Part shown: positions 50,290 through 64,000 of the stretch, piece after piece
Numbering within the stretch: the first letter of the stretch is position 1
How the letters are laid out: every line of letters starts with the position of its first letter
Source of the DNA: Rotaria sordida
Taxonomy: Eukaryota; Rotifera; Eurotatoria; Philodinida; Philodinidae
Assembly: GCA_905250125.1 (NCBI GenBank)
Contig: CAJNOL010000436.1
Location: 1 to 64,000, forward strand
DNA length: 64,000 nt
Direction of reading: 5' to 3'
Program-made: the position numbers and the translations under genes
Notes under the pieces: model-generated
The model's input: the letters and a program-made list of their open reading frames with translations, nothing else
The model's database searches: none
What the model was told of the DNA's origin: nothing

Positions 50290-52896
50290 AATATGCCAAT
50301 GTTATCTCAAGGAAATAAAAATTCTTCAACTAGTTCTCATCAAAGAAATCGTCTTATTCTTTCATAAATATTTTTTTTACAATTTTATATATCAATTAAA
50401 ATTTATTTTGTATTTTATTTGATAATAAATATGATTAGATAGTCTTTCAACATAATCTTCAATTGGTCATTTATGAACATTCATCATTTGTCTTTTTATT
50501 TGATTAACAGATATTGTTCGTAGTGCATACGTATTCATTGTTCTGATCTTGATATCAACATATCAGTTGCAAAAAACGAATCAATAAATATAGATAATAT
50601 CTCCAAAAAAATAACAATTACAGTAAAACATCTTCCAATAATGAAAGGTTTCAGATCTGACACAAGAATTTTTGCTAGAAATGTCTCTCTATAATGTCAT
50701 CATCTCGTTATTCTTAACAATGAACACTTTTGTGCGCTTCTTCTTGTTATTATAACTTCTCTATTGTGAACATCAGTGCAATGTTCTTATGAACCACGAG
50801 TGCGTACGTTTAATGAGCTAAAATCAAACTTAAATGGCATCGATATTTACAAAAAAAGAAATTAAATTTTTTGCTGTAGTTGAAAAAATCTTTCAATTCA
50901 AAACATTTCGATGAAAACCAATGGACAAGACTATAGATACCTTGATGTTTAATTCAGACCAATGTAAAAGCAGATAATCTAGCATAGTTTTTTCGTTGTA
51001 TAACAAATCATACACCAACTTTTCAAACTGACCAGCTTCATATAGTGGATGATTTTTAATGATTCCAAGAGGGTATCTCTAAAAACTACGAACATTCACG
51101 GATACTCATTATTACTTTGATTTTAACTGTAAAAGATAATAGTGCTCAGCTTAATATTTTATTGTAAGACATCTTGTGTAAGTAAAATTCAAAGTAATAA
51201 TTGGTGTATGTGTACTATTCATTTTGAACTCTATATGATTTGACAGGTTTCGTGATGTCCGCAGTTTTTTTTTTAAGGAAACTGTATTTATGCTAATAGC
51301 ATACGAGTAATAATTGTTACTATTGCTCATTTCAAAAAAAAAAAAAGGCTGGTGGATATTTTTCAAACAACTTTTGATAGAAGCAAGATAGAGAGCTGCG
51401 ATTTTCACTATTGGAAAGAGAAGATAGAGACGCATCAAATTGTATATTACAGAATAATGTGACCTAGTTTTTTCAAAGACTTAAATCGATGTTTTTGAAA
51501 ACCAAGATACTCCGTAAGATGAGTAAAGTGAATTTTCAATAATCAGTTGTGCATTCGAATCTCTAATGGATGCTCTATAAAATTACACAAGGCTCAGACT
51601 TCTAGATTTATTCGTTCAATAGTTATAGCATTCTACTTAAAATTCCGAATCGATTTTTCTATTAATTTCTGTGAACAAAATCATTTTTTTTTGCGTTTTT
51701 CTTATTTTATGAGAAACCAATTTTTCGACACTTTTTTAAGAAGATTGGTTACGAAAATTTTAAAAAACATCTTAGAAAAATCTATAATATAAGATTCGAT
51801 GCATCTTTACCTCCTCTTTCCAACGGTGAAAAACCGCGACTCTCTGTCTTCCTTCTATCAAAAGTTATTCGAAAAATATTCATTCGCCTTAATGATCCTA
51901 ATACATTAAAATAGTCAACTCATATAGATATATAATTGGTTCCAGAAATCATCATACTTATTATTATACTAATACAGGAACCTCTCCAAGTGTTAAATCG
52001 CTTTTCGACTGAGCCGATGTTCATTTGATGAATAATGGATAAGTCTAGAACAGTTTGGTTTTCCAGGCCTTCATTCTCGAAATATCGAAATTTTATTGAA
52101 TTTTTTAACAAAAAGCTATAATCACGTGAAAGATCGACTTTAAAATTTCCGTCAACAAAGTGCTTAATGATATTAGTTCATGTATACAAATTTTAGCTTT
52201 TCTAGTGTTTCCTTTCTACAGATATAAATATATGAACAAAATGTACTTTTACACAAGAGAGAATTGCGAAAAATTAATATCTTAAGATAGAAGATACTAG
52301 AAAAGTTACGACCTGCCTAATGAACTGATCTCATTGAGAACTTTGTTCGCGCAAAGGTTGAAGTCAAAACCCGAAAGTCGATTTTTCATTGAAACACTCA
52401 GTAAAATTTCAATATCTCAAAAGCGAACACCTGAAAAATTTATTATTCATCAAATGAACATGATATCCAAATAGTATTTCTTCTTGTAAAAATCATTGTT
52501 GTACATATTGCATCAAGGAGACCTGCATGTCTTGCACTTTTATCAAATATAAAAAACTTTGTTTGTCTAAAAACTATTTTTGACTTCAAGTCTGAGCCTC
52601 GAAAAATTCATCCATATTGGGCACCGCTATGAATATACTTGCAAGAATAATATAAACGATATTTGTTAATAATGAATTACAAATATTTGAATGTATATTT
52701 ATCAAGCATATCCAATCATACCAAATATTAGAAAAATATTCGTTCGAAATGACTAAAAAAACCAAAGCACGATAACGAAAACAAAAAAACATCTTTGTCC
52801 ATCTATAAATCATTGAATATTAGACAACAAAGAAGAATCACAACTATAACTAAACTCAATATGCTGAATTCTTTTTTTGAAATTATAAACAAATAA
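50290..52896. other. Convergent intergenic region, no gene seen
   Basis: It lies between two genes ending toward each other. Open frames are short and unsupported. Part of it (51.4-52.6 kb) has a less biased, old-repeat look: a CAATATCTC/GATATTG word resembles the foldback in STRA6-like intron 1. I found no clear ends. Confidence 0.45.
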
Positions 52897-55007
52897 TTAC
52901 ATATCAATAATCTCGTATTTAAGTTCTTTCAAACAAATCTCATCAATCATAATATCATCAATTATTTTTAATTGTTCACTAATTGTATTTGCAGATTGTA
53001 AAGTAAATTTTGCTGATAATAAACCACATGCAATAGCTCGATCAATATTATTAAAATTTGTTTTTAATAATTGATTCATAACACCTGCAGCAAAACTATC
53101 ACCAGCTCCAGTTACATTTTTAATATTTTGTTGTTCTTTATCTGTTATTAAAGCTTGATATTTTTTTAATTTTCCATTAATACATATTAATACACCATCA
53201 GAACCCATTGTTATACAAATTAATTTTAAATTAGAATTTTTTTTAAATAAATTTTTTAAATAAAATTCTATTGATGATGATGATTCTGTAATTGCTTGAA
53301 ATTCAAGACGATTACAAAAAAGTACATGAATATCTTTTAAATATGAATTTATTCGTCGAGCTTTATTTGGACCACCAGCTGAAATAAATACTAAATATTT
53401 TTTATATTTATTACCAATATCTATTAAATATTTCATTGTTAATTGACTTAAATTTGCATCAAACATAATCCATTGACTATTAATTAATATTGAAAGATTT
53501 TTATCTAAAAATGATGGTGTTATTTGTCTTTCATATATATCCATATCACCAAAACCACAAATAAGTTCATTTGTTTTGGAATCAAGCAAGGAAATATAAC
53601 TCGCTGTTGATTCATCTTCAATTTCATGAATAAGAGTTGGAGTTGAATCATTTGTTGTTAATAAATTTGATGTACCCGAGACAGTAAGAAGTCGAATAGA
53701 ATGATTTCTTAGTAGATGAAGAGCATGTGTAACATTATATGCCACTCCACCTAAATTTTGTCGTAAACGACAAGGAATAGTTGAACTGTTATGTGGTGTA
53801 AAATCAGCATTAAGTTGAATATGTAAATCAATATTTCGTGCTCCAATAATAACTTTATTTATTTGAATAATAAAATGTATAAATCTTTGTTTGATTTTTT
53901 TTTTCTATTATAACAACTTACTTAAAGAAGATGAATGTGATTTAATTGATGATAAAGCAACAGCAATTTGTGATGCAATACGAGCATTTTTATAGATTAA
54001 TTTTTGATTTGTTTTTATTGATTTATTACCCGTTTGACGACGAATTTCACTTAGAACAAATGGTGTTACTTTATTACCGGTTATTTTTTCTTTTGTAGCT
54101 CGTTCAAGTGATTCACGAATGATGGCTTCAATTTTTTCTCCACCACCTTCTTCTAATTCATCTTCTTTATCAATAGGAACAGCAAGTAATAAACCAGAAT
54201 CAAGTTTTAAATCAATCATACTACGAACAAGTCGTGCTGCTTCATCAATACTACGAATTGCTGCACATGAACGTGATCGATATTCATTTGTTCGTGTAAA
54301 AAAATTTGGAAATTCATCTGTATCACCAAATGTATAAACTAAAACAAAAACAAAAAAAAAGAATTAATCATATAAATAAATTTTTTTTTTTTTCATTTAG
54401 AAAATTACTTACCTCCAACACCTTTTGTTTCAAGATATTCAAGTGTTTTCGGAATATCAAGAATTGATTTAACACCACTAGAAATAACACAAACAGGTGT
54501 ACGTCCTAATTCATCTAAATCTGATGATATATCACCAGTAATTATTGAATCTCGATGAACTCCACCAATACCACCAGTTGCAAATAATGGAATACCACAA
54601 AGATGTGCAATAAGCATTGTTGCTGCAACTGTTGTACCAGCTGATGCTTGACGAGATATAAGATAAGGTAAATCACGACGTGAAGCTTTTTCAACATTAT
54701 TCAATGTACCAAGTTGTTCTAATTCATTTTGTGTAAGTCCAACTTTAATTCGACCATTTAAAATAGCAATTGTTGCTGGTATTGAACCATATTCACGAAT
54801 AATTTTTTCAATATGTAAACATGTTTCAATATTTGATGGTCGAGGTAAACCATGTGTAAGAATAGCTGTTTCACATGCAACTATTGGACGATGTTCATTT
54901 AAAGCTAATTTTACTTCAGGATTAATATCAAATGTATGTGTACTGAAATAACGAATATGACGACAATGAAATGATGATAATAATAATAATCGATGAACAT
55001 TTAACAT
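52897..55007 (-). CDS. Bifunctional pseudouridine-5'-phosphate glycosidase / PfkB-type pseudouridine kinase
   Basis: Pseudouridine breakdown: the kinase half makes pseudouridine 5'-phosphate, and the glycosidase half splits it to uracil and ribose 5-phosphate. Three exons: 55007-54413, 54338-53922 and 53852-52897, giving 655 aa with phases 1 and 1 that match. The N-terminus (MLNVHRLLLLSSFHCRHIR) is basic and Leu/Ser-rich, like a mitochondrial targeting peptide (inference). PsuG domain (about 30-330): VACETAILTHGLP (catalytic Glu region), EKASRRDLPYL (Lys region), SAGTTVAATM, TGGIGGVHR and VISSGVKSILDIP, then FGDTDEFPNF and NKVTPFVLSE. PfkB domain (about 340-655): GGVAYNV, GGPNKARR, ITMGSDGVLI and NVTGAGDSFAAGV with the catalytic Asp. 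Both halves look intact. Vertebrates such as mammals lack this fusion; fungi and some invertebrates have it. Confidence 0.9.
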
Positions 55008-56624
55008 ATTGTTTAATTTCGTATTTTTATAACATGCACTCAAGTTTTTTTTTTTTGTCTTTCTTGACACTTGTTGAAATGAAAGATAAGATAGATAAAA
55101 GTTTGTCGAAAGCAAAAAAAAACAAGACTTCACATTACATATTAATTCAGTATGATATTAGATAAATAAATGTGTTACTATCACTTTAGAATAGAGACAA
55201 ACTATAGATAACTTCTTTAACTCAAGAAAATTTGTCAAATACATGTTTATTGTAAGATGATAGTATTCAATAAATTTTAATTGATGTGAAAGCGATAAAT
55301 AGAGGAAAATAAATTGAAGTATATTAACTGATGAGCAAAATAAGAATGTAAGTGTATATTTATCTATTCTATATTTCTAATCTATGGAGCATATCAATGA
55401 CTAGAAATCATTTAATTATCATTATAAATTATATGGATTATAAGTTAGATTAAAGTTCTTTGAGAATATACAAATGTTTTTAAAAGTTTGATGTTTGACA
55501 TCATTGATTGAAAGTGTAATATTTTCTCATTGAAAATGTTTATAAGAAAATTTAATTTATTTCATTATTATTATTTTAGATAATGATTAACTATACTAAC
55601 ATATCATTTATATGCATTTAATGATATTATCTATAAAGAGATGATCTTCTATGTAGTCGACTATATTGAAATGTGATTTGCATCTTTATTAGCCTTCTAT
55701 AAATTCATATTTCGATCTTTCACTAAGTCGATTGATTTGAATAAAAGAAGCATTAGATCGATGCTAGTCTTAGCAACTGAGTATCATTTAAGTATTAAAA
55801 TCAACATTAAATACATCCTATCAATTTTAACCCTTTCACAGCGGAAAATGTATTTAACTACGTCTTGAGTTTTTGTGCAGATTTCAACTTGTACGATCAT
55901 CTATCTTCACTAAACCATAACAGTATTCTCTCTTTCTCTTAAGTTATTTGTATCACAGAGAATCGTCGTGTGGTACCATTATGCATGTATATCAAACAAA
56001 AATAAGGAATTTTGGATCCGAAAGTACTCGAGAATTTATGGAATCGCATACCCAAAGTCTTTAAGAACAATATAGAGCCCAGTAGAGTTCTGTAAAATTC
56101 CGTGGGATTCCAGAACCATTATTGTTCGATGAAGCTATTGCTATTATTGAAACTCGAATGTCATAGATGGAATCGGTTTGAGTTGGCCAGATCGAATCGA
56201 CCGATGACTAGTATCGATTCCACCCGTCTAATGTTACAAATCATCAGATATTAGATTTTATGAGATCTATATTATGATATAGTATTCCAAAGGTTTTCAT
56301 GAAACCACCTGCAGGATTCTATAAGATTTTGCACTATTTCACTTGACTTTGCAATTCCAGAATCTCATGAAATTCGATGATTCTTCACGAAATCCGCTGT
56401 TTCTGTTGGCGTATATGTCATATTACAAGCTTTTATGAAACATAAATCACAATTTTTGCATCTCGTAAAAAAATTTCATCGCCATTGGGTTAATATTGCT
56501 CTTTTTTTCTATTATGAGCCCTCTGTTTGACAAATATATAAAAATTTATCGATCAAAAAACATGTTAATTTTCAATTACTTTTTTTTACATGGTAAAATC
56601 ATTTATTTCAAACTTTTTTTCCAA
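55008..56624. other. Intergenic region with degenerate repeats
   Basis: No gene is seen. At about 55990-56420 diverged words such as GGATTCCAGAA, AGAATTT and GAATTTCATGAGATT recur in both orientations. The style resembles 26367-26982 and suggests old, decayed repeats. Confidence 0.45.
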
Positions 56625-57285
56625 TTAATAATTTTGAATAATACAATTAGAATTACGTTTAATATCAACTTGACCATCAATACGAGATGAAAGAATTTCA
56701 TAATTCGATTTTCGAAGAACATAAAAATCGATATAATCTTCAACAAAGCTCCAACTAATATCATCAACTCTTACATATCAATTATAAATTTTACCATCTA
56801 AACAAAAAAAAACCTATCGAAAAAAGTTTCTCAGGATAGTAAATTTACTTACTTGGCAGTAGAATACCATTCAATTCACGAACAAAAACTTTACTTTCAT
56901 ATGGTATATCATTTGTCGCTATGAATCACAAGAAAATAAATAACTATTTAAATAAAATAAAAAAGAAATTTAATGACTTATCAATACTTACGTATAGTTG
57001 AAGTGCGCCAGTACGAAGACGCCCACTACATTCCGTTTGTAATGATTTCCAATAAGTTTTTGAAATTTTCGCAAGAGTACCACTGCTACAACTTATCAAA
57101 TCATGATCTGAACTAACTGGATAATCTAAATAGAAAAAAAACCACCAATAATTCGTTAATGTTGACGTTAAATGCATTCATTAATCTTCTTCAAAAGCAA
57201 CCTAGTAATATGTAAATCGTACATTTTTAACCGATACACAACAATCAAGGACAGTAGACATCAAACATATTAATGTTAATGAGTG
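56625..57285 (-). pseudogene. Broken gene for a small, possibly secreted protein of unknown family
   Basis: I do not recognise the family. On the minus strand an ATG at 57285 opens a signal-peptide-like start (MHSLTLICLMSTVLDC). An exon at about 57127-56992 follows (YPVSSDHDLISCSSGTL, YWKSLQTECSGRLRTGALQL), then one at about 56920-56870 (ATNDIPYESKVFVRELNGIL), then one from 56798 (GKIYN, stop, YVRVDDISWSFVEDYIDFY) to a final stop at 56625. Exons 2 and 3 do not join in phase with the splice sites I see. TGA at 56779-56781 interrupts the last exon where a Trp (TGG) would fit. Two lesions in an otherwise coding-like gene point to a recent pseudogene. Alternative splicing or sequencing error could explain one of them. 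Confidence 0.5.
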
Positions 57286-59055
57286 CATTTTATCAAATTA
57301 ATGTTTTTTATCCTTATCAAAAATTAAAAACAACGGCCTGTAGTAACTGTTTAGTTTATTTATACACTATTTTGATAAGAAAATATAATATTTCTAGTAT
57401 TTATTCTAGTATTACCGTTAAATACCTTTCAAATAATGATAGGCAATAAAAATTTAATCATCTTTATAAATATTTTATTCTTTCAAAAACATGCCAAAAA
57501 TATATATATCTATATATGACTACAAAAATATTGGTTAATCATATTCACAAGAGTTTTCGTTCATTGAAAAATAAGATGTTTCCATGAAAATATCTTTTTC
57601 ATATAGAAGTGTTCTATAAGTTTTGTCATTATTTATTTTTGTATCTTTGTAATATTCAAATATGAAGAAACAAGGATAATATATATTTACAGAGTAATAT
57701 CCAAGTTGTCGTCCAAACGAAAATACTACATTGATAAATATATTTTAGAATAAAATTTTCAAATTTATTTCAATGTCATTTTACTATCATTGGGATAAAT
57801 CGTGCTCATGAACTTACAACAAGTTACCTTTATCGTTCTGTTAATATGAAATTTGATAGTGGACTAGATTTGTCCCTTAGTTTTTTTTATACGCTTATGA
57901 CTTAAATACGTAAAAGTAAAAAAAATTAAATTGATAACACTTTTTAAATATGTGTACCAATATAGAAGTTTCTTATGAATGAAATATTAGTAGTTATTTT
58001 TCAAAAATATATTTCTATGTTTTTTCATCTTTAGATATTGTAAATGATACAAAAAAGGAACGAAATTTATGAGTATATTTTATGTATACATTTTAAAATT
58101 TGACCTGAATCGAACTAGATCAAATTAACATAATCGACATATAATATTTATGTGTTCGATTTTGTTTTTTTTGATTCGACTTTCATCCATAGTTCGACAT
58201 TCACTAATCGAAAATGTGGCGTTTTTGTTGACCTGATCGTATTTTTGAGTGTAAAGGAGTGACTTATGAAAAAAGAAAATAGTAACTAACATAAGAGAAA
58301 AGACTATTTAGGATCATTTGTACTAAATCAAGGTAAGGTCAGACAAAATCATCGATCGATTTCTTGAATGAATAAGGTGTGATTATAAACAACCACAAAA
58401 GAAAGAGAAAAAAAAACGTCCTGCGAAATTGTCTACGTTAAAATAAACAAGGCAACGACGCATTACCTACCTACATCAAAATCGCTCGTTTTCATCTAAA
58501 ATATTATTTAATATATTATCGGATGCTTTACACCCTAAAACATATTTAACTGTAGTACAAAGAAAAAAACGATTTATGAAGTTTTGTTAACAAACAAAAA
58601 TCAACTAAATGTAGACAAAAAGAATTAATATAAAATTGCCTTGAATTCTCAAAGAACAATCGATGAATAATTTTCCTTTTCTTCTTCTGTCGTTATCATC
58701 AATAATTTCTATCTTTCGTCGAACACATATCCATCAATATTGATGATTATGTCGTGATCAAACTAGTTTGAGTATATCATGTAACTGTCAAAAAAGAAAC
58801 TTGATATGAAGGTAAAATGAACATCATAAAACGTTGTCCTTTATTTGATCTTGTACATAATATATTATTATAAACAAAGATTTATTCCGAAAATATATTC
58901 ATTTAATCATACAAAACTAGAATACATGATTATTAATACTCAAAAAAAAAAAACAACACACACAATTTATTTTCAATAAATAGTAAAATATTATTTTACA
59001 TAATTGGATATTAAAAAATATAACAAATAATTTTCTCTTTAATCGATATTTTAGT
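57286..59055. other. Intergenic region, no gene seen
   Basis: AT-rich sequence with no supported exon on either strand. The right end is probably the 3' UTR of the minus-strand zinc-finger gene. Confidence 0.5.
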
Positions 59056-60355
<1,300 letters not shown>

Positions 60356-63300
60356 AATAATCAATAATCTGTAGTATATTAATTGTTGAATATTTCAATA
60401 TTATGCATATCAAGTCCTAGTTAAGTAAACAAGCAAATGTCGTTCGATTTACGAGTGGTTATATAAAATGAAAAAGAAAGACAAAAATTCGTATATATAC
60501 CTTTGTCTGTATAATGAGAATGTCAATGAAAATGGATTTAAACGCTTTGTTAGAGAATACAAAACAAGATTGGCCAACGAAGCGTTATAGTTATCTATCA
60601 TTTTTCATAATACAATCCTTATCTATATTTGATATAATTACGTTGACGTTGATGTTTTTTCAACTTGTGTACACCTTGATGAACAGAAAAAAAAAATGCG
60701 TTTCTTATGATTAATAGTCAGACATACTTTTTTATGTTCTGTTCATACGCATCGAAATATGTGTGTGTTTTTTTTTGCTTTTTTTTTTTTATTCATTTTC
60801 ACCTTGGTGTCTGTCATTAAATGGTAACATTAGCAAGGCTATGAGGACGCTTTACTCGATCCATATATCATCATAAATCAACCATTTATAATAGTAATTT
60901 TGATGCTTTATAAATATTTGCAAAAAAAAAAAAATACAAAACGCAAGTGCTTAATGACCTGCTATAGAAGCTCTTCGACTTGAAATGAAACTTTTACACG
61001 TAATAGATGATTTTTCTTGAAGAAACGATGTACCGAACCTTATATAAGATCGTCTCTCTGTTAATTAATTAACTTCTCTCAAAAATTTGAACTTTAATTA
61101 ATATATTGTCTTTAAAATAGATCTTATTCTCAGAGATTTTTGAACTTAAAAATCTAGAAAGACTAAGATTAATATGTTTTCTATGCTTTTGAAACGCTCC
61201 CAACAACTCTATTCCCAAATTCTCAAAATCTCTGTTTTTTAAACTATTTCAATTAAAAATTATGAACATAAACAAAACACAATAGGCGATCATGAGTCTT
61301 GTATTATGTTAAGGAGTTTACTTTCATGATGGCCGCGAAAAAAGATCCTTCTACTTGTGTTTGTTTTATGCTTCTCAATTAAAGATGTAGAATTTAAAAA
61401 AACCTACTTCAAAAAAAATGAATACAATTGGATGTATTTCATAAAAACCTATTTTGTAATAGTAAGACGAATTTTTTTTTCGATGATCAACTGAAAATGA
61501 AAAGATTTGAATAAGAATTAACCCACCAATTAATTTCAATAATTATTTTTGTTCACATATGAAATGAGCTAGTTAACAAAAAAAGCCTCAAAGATAATTA
61601 CACTACACGTATTCAGAAGTCACTATAACCCGTTCGTGTATATTTACGTAAGACTGAATGTTCTTTTTTCAATCCAATCAAGTGTATTTACATCGATACT
61701 ATTGTGCATATATATTGTCGATTGAAAGTTAATCACTAATAATATTCATTAGAATAAATCAAACAATATATAGATGAATAAGATAATATGCAAAGAGCAG
61801 TCAACAATAATAAGAATGTTTGATCAAACGTAAAAAGTGACAGAATATGTACAAAGGTATGCAATTGTAAAATAAATATAGAGCAAAACAACGTTTATAT
61901 TAGATAGATTACTCAAACTTTGTGCATTCAAAAAAACAATTCATCTTGTATAGAAAAATAATTATGGAATATTTTGTGATTTATTAACATAACCTTACAA
62001 AATCTTTTCGATGATTAAAATATTCAATTACCAAAGTTCAAAGAGTTTATTATTAATAATTCATGAAAAATAAATTCAATATATTCTAGCAATGTAATAA
62101 AAACAATTATTATTGATTGATAAATTTTGAAAGTTTTAAAATCATCATTTTAATATTTTTATTTCTAGAACATATTCAATTTTAAAAAGATTATAATTCA
62201 AATAAAATATATTGTTAATTTTAAATAATTTTCAAATGAATACTTTCTTGAAATTGTCGGATAAAGAAATACGACATTATTTCATTATTTAATCTATCAA
62301 TATGGCTGAATCGTATTCCATTTGTACAATTGAAACGAAAAAAAAAAGAAAGCTATTAGTGGAAGTCTTGTGAGATTAAAATGTAAAACACGATGTAGCT
62401 GTTCTTGCTAATTACAAGGAGACTGTTTTATTGTATCCATTTGAGGACATATTTCTTCATCATCACTTTAAGTATTTAACGCCCCTTCCTCGGTCAAAAA
62501 TCTATTTTTATCCCAGAACAATTGATCTTGTTGAAAATTTCAGAAAATATGTGTGCGAGCCTAGAAAGCTTAAAGTAAAAATTTTAGCTCAAAATATTGA
62601 GTTCTTCAAGAATTATTCCTATGTCAAGAGCTAAAAAAGCAGATGTTCGTGTGTCCTAGGTTTCTCTTCCATATTTAATCATACAAATTTCGAGTGGGCA
62701 TCAAAATGTAGTCAACACTTGCTGCTACAATTTAACAGAGTCCAATTTTTTAAAATTCTTTTTTGTTAATTTTTCGTGTCAGCTTTTGTCAAAAAAGAAA
62801 AAGTCCAGCTCTGTTAGGTTGTCAAGCATAATTTTTTCTTCAATTTAAAACCTTTCTGAGCTTTCTAGCATGTAAAATGACTGAGAAATCTGTGATGTAC
62901 GGACAAAAAAAACTCGTTTTGAGCAAAACGCCACGTGAAGTTAAACTTTTGAAATTCAGATTTTTCCCTTTGTAGAATGATTCATCAGAGACTATATGAA
63001 GGGGATGCATAAAGTGCACGTGTTAGAGCATGCGCTGTATATTTCTCCAAGTCAAAAGCCTATAGACAATGTCTCAGGAGTTCAAAAACTGGAATTTACC
63101 AAACATTTCCTGCTTTTAAATTTTTCACAAAATCGTGAACGAACCTACTAGAAAACCTCTTAAAACCATTATAAACACTCAGAATAATAGTGATTCCGAA
63201 AGTAGAAAATGTTGGCTGTCCGACTATGTAGAAAGCTCAAAAGTCGACATTTTTGACAGAGGGCGTCTTAATCCTTCAAAAATGCAGTAAGGATGTAGTT

Positions 63301-64000
63301 TATATATTATAACGAGACGTTATTCATATATGGTCTATGATTAGCCATTTGTAGGGTGTTTGTCATGCCTATGGTGATTCATCACTAAGATGTCTGTTGC
63401 ATATGTGCGGGGGTTGAAGAAGGGTGGGTTTGACTTTCTACCTCTACACTTCAACATTCCGTTTAGACCGCATTTCATAAAAAATTATACATGTATTTTC
63501 ATGATATTTAGCCAAAATATTTTGTTATTTTTAATAGATTAGAGCAAATTGTCATTCGCTCGATCCAGATGGGTTAGATATATCGAATGATATCTATGTT
63601 TAAACGTCAAAATATAATCAATAAAAATGTTATGTCCAATACATTAACGAAAAATGATTATTTACGAAGCAGAGTATATTTTCTATAGCTGTTTTTTTCT
63701 TATTCAGCAATAGTTCGTTCTGAAAAGTATACTATTAGATCGGTCTACCAATGACAAACAGAATGGTGTATAATAAGTTCATAATGAACTTTCATTTGAT
63801 TGAAATCTTCAACATTTCATATGACAGGATATTTCATATATGTCCGGCTATTATCTCAGCCCTCGAACTTGACAATGAACTGATTTTTTGTACGACAAAT
63901 AGGAAACGAAGAGAGTAAAAAGATATAAATTTCACATAAAACAGTCAATCTAATTAAGAAATATTTCAAGTCACAAAAACTTGTTCCTACCGGTTATTTT
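60356..64000. other. No gene seen; upstream region of the KLF gene and unknown sequence
   Basis: The first part should hold the KLF promoter. From about 62.4 to 63.5 kb the sequence is less AT-rich and contains one short open frame (62431-62634) with no recognised domain. It could be part of an old repeat. No tRNA, rRNA or domain-bearing exon was found. Confidence 0.5.

Noticed and set aside
56625..57127. Reading the TGA at 56779-56781 as a recoded codon (for example selenocysteine)
   Set aside because: No selenocysteine-insertion hairpin was seen, the position fits Trp rather than Cys, and a second lesion is present. Decay is simpler.
62431..62634. 67-codon open frame in the last 2 kb
   Set aside because: No recognisable domain, and the surroundings look like old repeat. 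It was left as part of unassigned sequence.

Overview
The window is eukaryotic, and most likely from an invertebrate animal. It is very AT-rich, genes are split by many short GT-AG introns (mostly 45-80 bp), and products are typical animal proteins. My best guess is a bdelloid rotifer. That guess rests on AT-biased coding sequence, tiny introns, a divergent B-box/coiled-coil protein, an intronless bacterial-looking dehydrogenase, and scattered decayed DNA transposons with no intact one. This placement is inference; no rRNA or other marker is present. Gene models were built by eye from splice sites, reading-frame phase and protein similarity. Where exon coordinates are given, the exon lengths sum to a whole number of codons.

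Layout: (1) 896-7597 (-) a roughly 31-exon cytosolic carboxypeptidase (CCP2/AGBL2-like), head-to-head with (2) 8592-10572 (+) an FKBP6-like FKBP-TPR protein. (3) A gene-poor 6 kb stretch rich in microsatellites. (4) 16618-17807 (+) a membrane C-type lectin with an EGF domain. (5) 19445-24615 (+) a STRA6-like receptor with two long introns loaded with repeats. (6) 24.6-27.5 kb, a graveyard of Tigger/pogo and hAT fragments and degenerate repeats. (7) 27581-28306 (-) an intronless SDR dehydrogenase. (8) 28.3-34.1 kb without genes: a long-inverted-repeat element, a C-rich minisatellite interrupted by a 100-N gap, and a dead mariner. (9) 34125-35892 (+) a B-box-like protein. (10) 39191-41732 (+) a protein with two Ig I-set domains. 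(11) 44453-47453 (+) a protein with two nucleoside-deoxyribosyltransferase-like domains. (12) 47808-50289 (+) a BTB-BACK-Kelch protein. (13) 52897-55007 (-) a fused pseudouridine-5'-phosphate glycosidase/PfkB kinase. (14) 56625-57285 (-) a broken gene for a small, possibly secreted protein. (15) 59056-60355 (-) a KLF-type zinc-finger factor. The last 3.6 kb shows no gene.

The genes do not form a pathway cluster; this is an ordinary animal gene neighbourhood. The most unusual content is the non-coding fraction. It holds several long foldback (inverted-repeat) elements, a GC-rich repeat in inverted copies on either side of exons 1-2 of the STRA6-like gene, a nested repeat insertion, and a 1.2 kb terminal-inverted-repeat element full of CAAGATCTTG-like motifs. 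Among genes, the PsuG-PsuK fusion, the two-domain deoxyribosyltransferase-like protein and the intronless SDR are the ones most worth following up.
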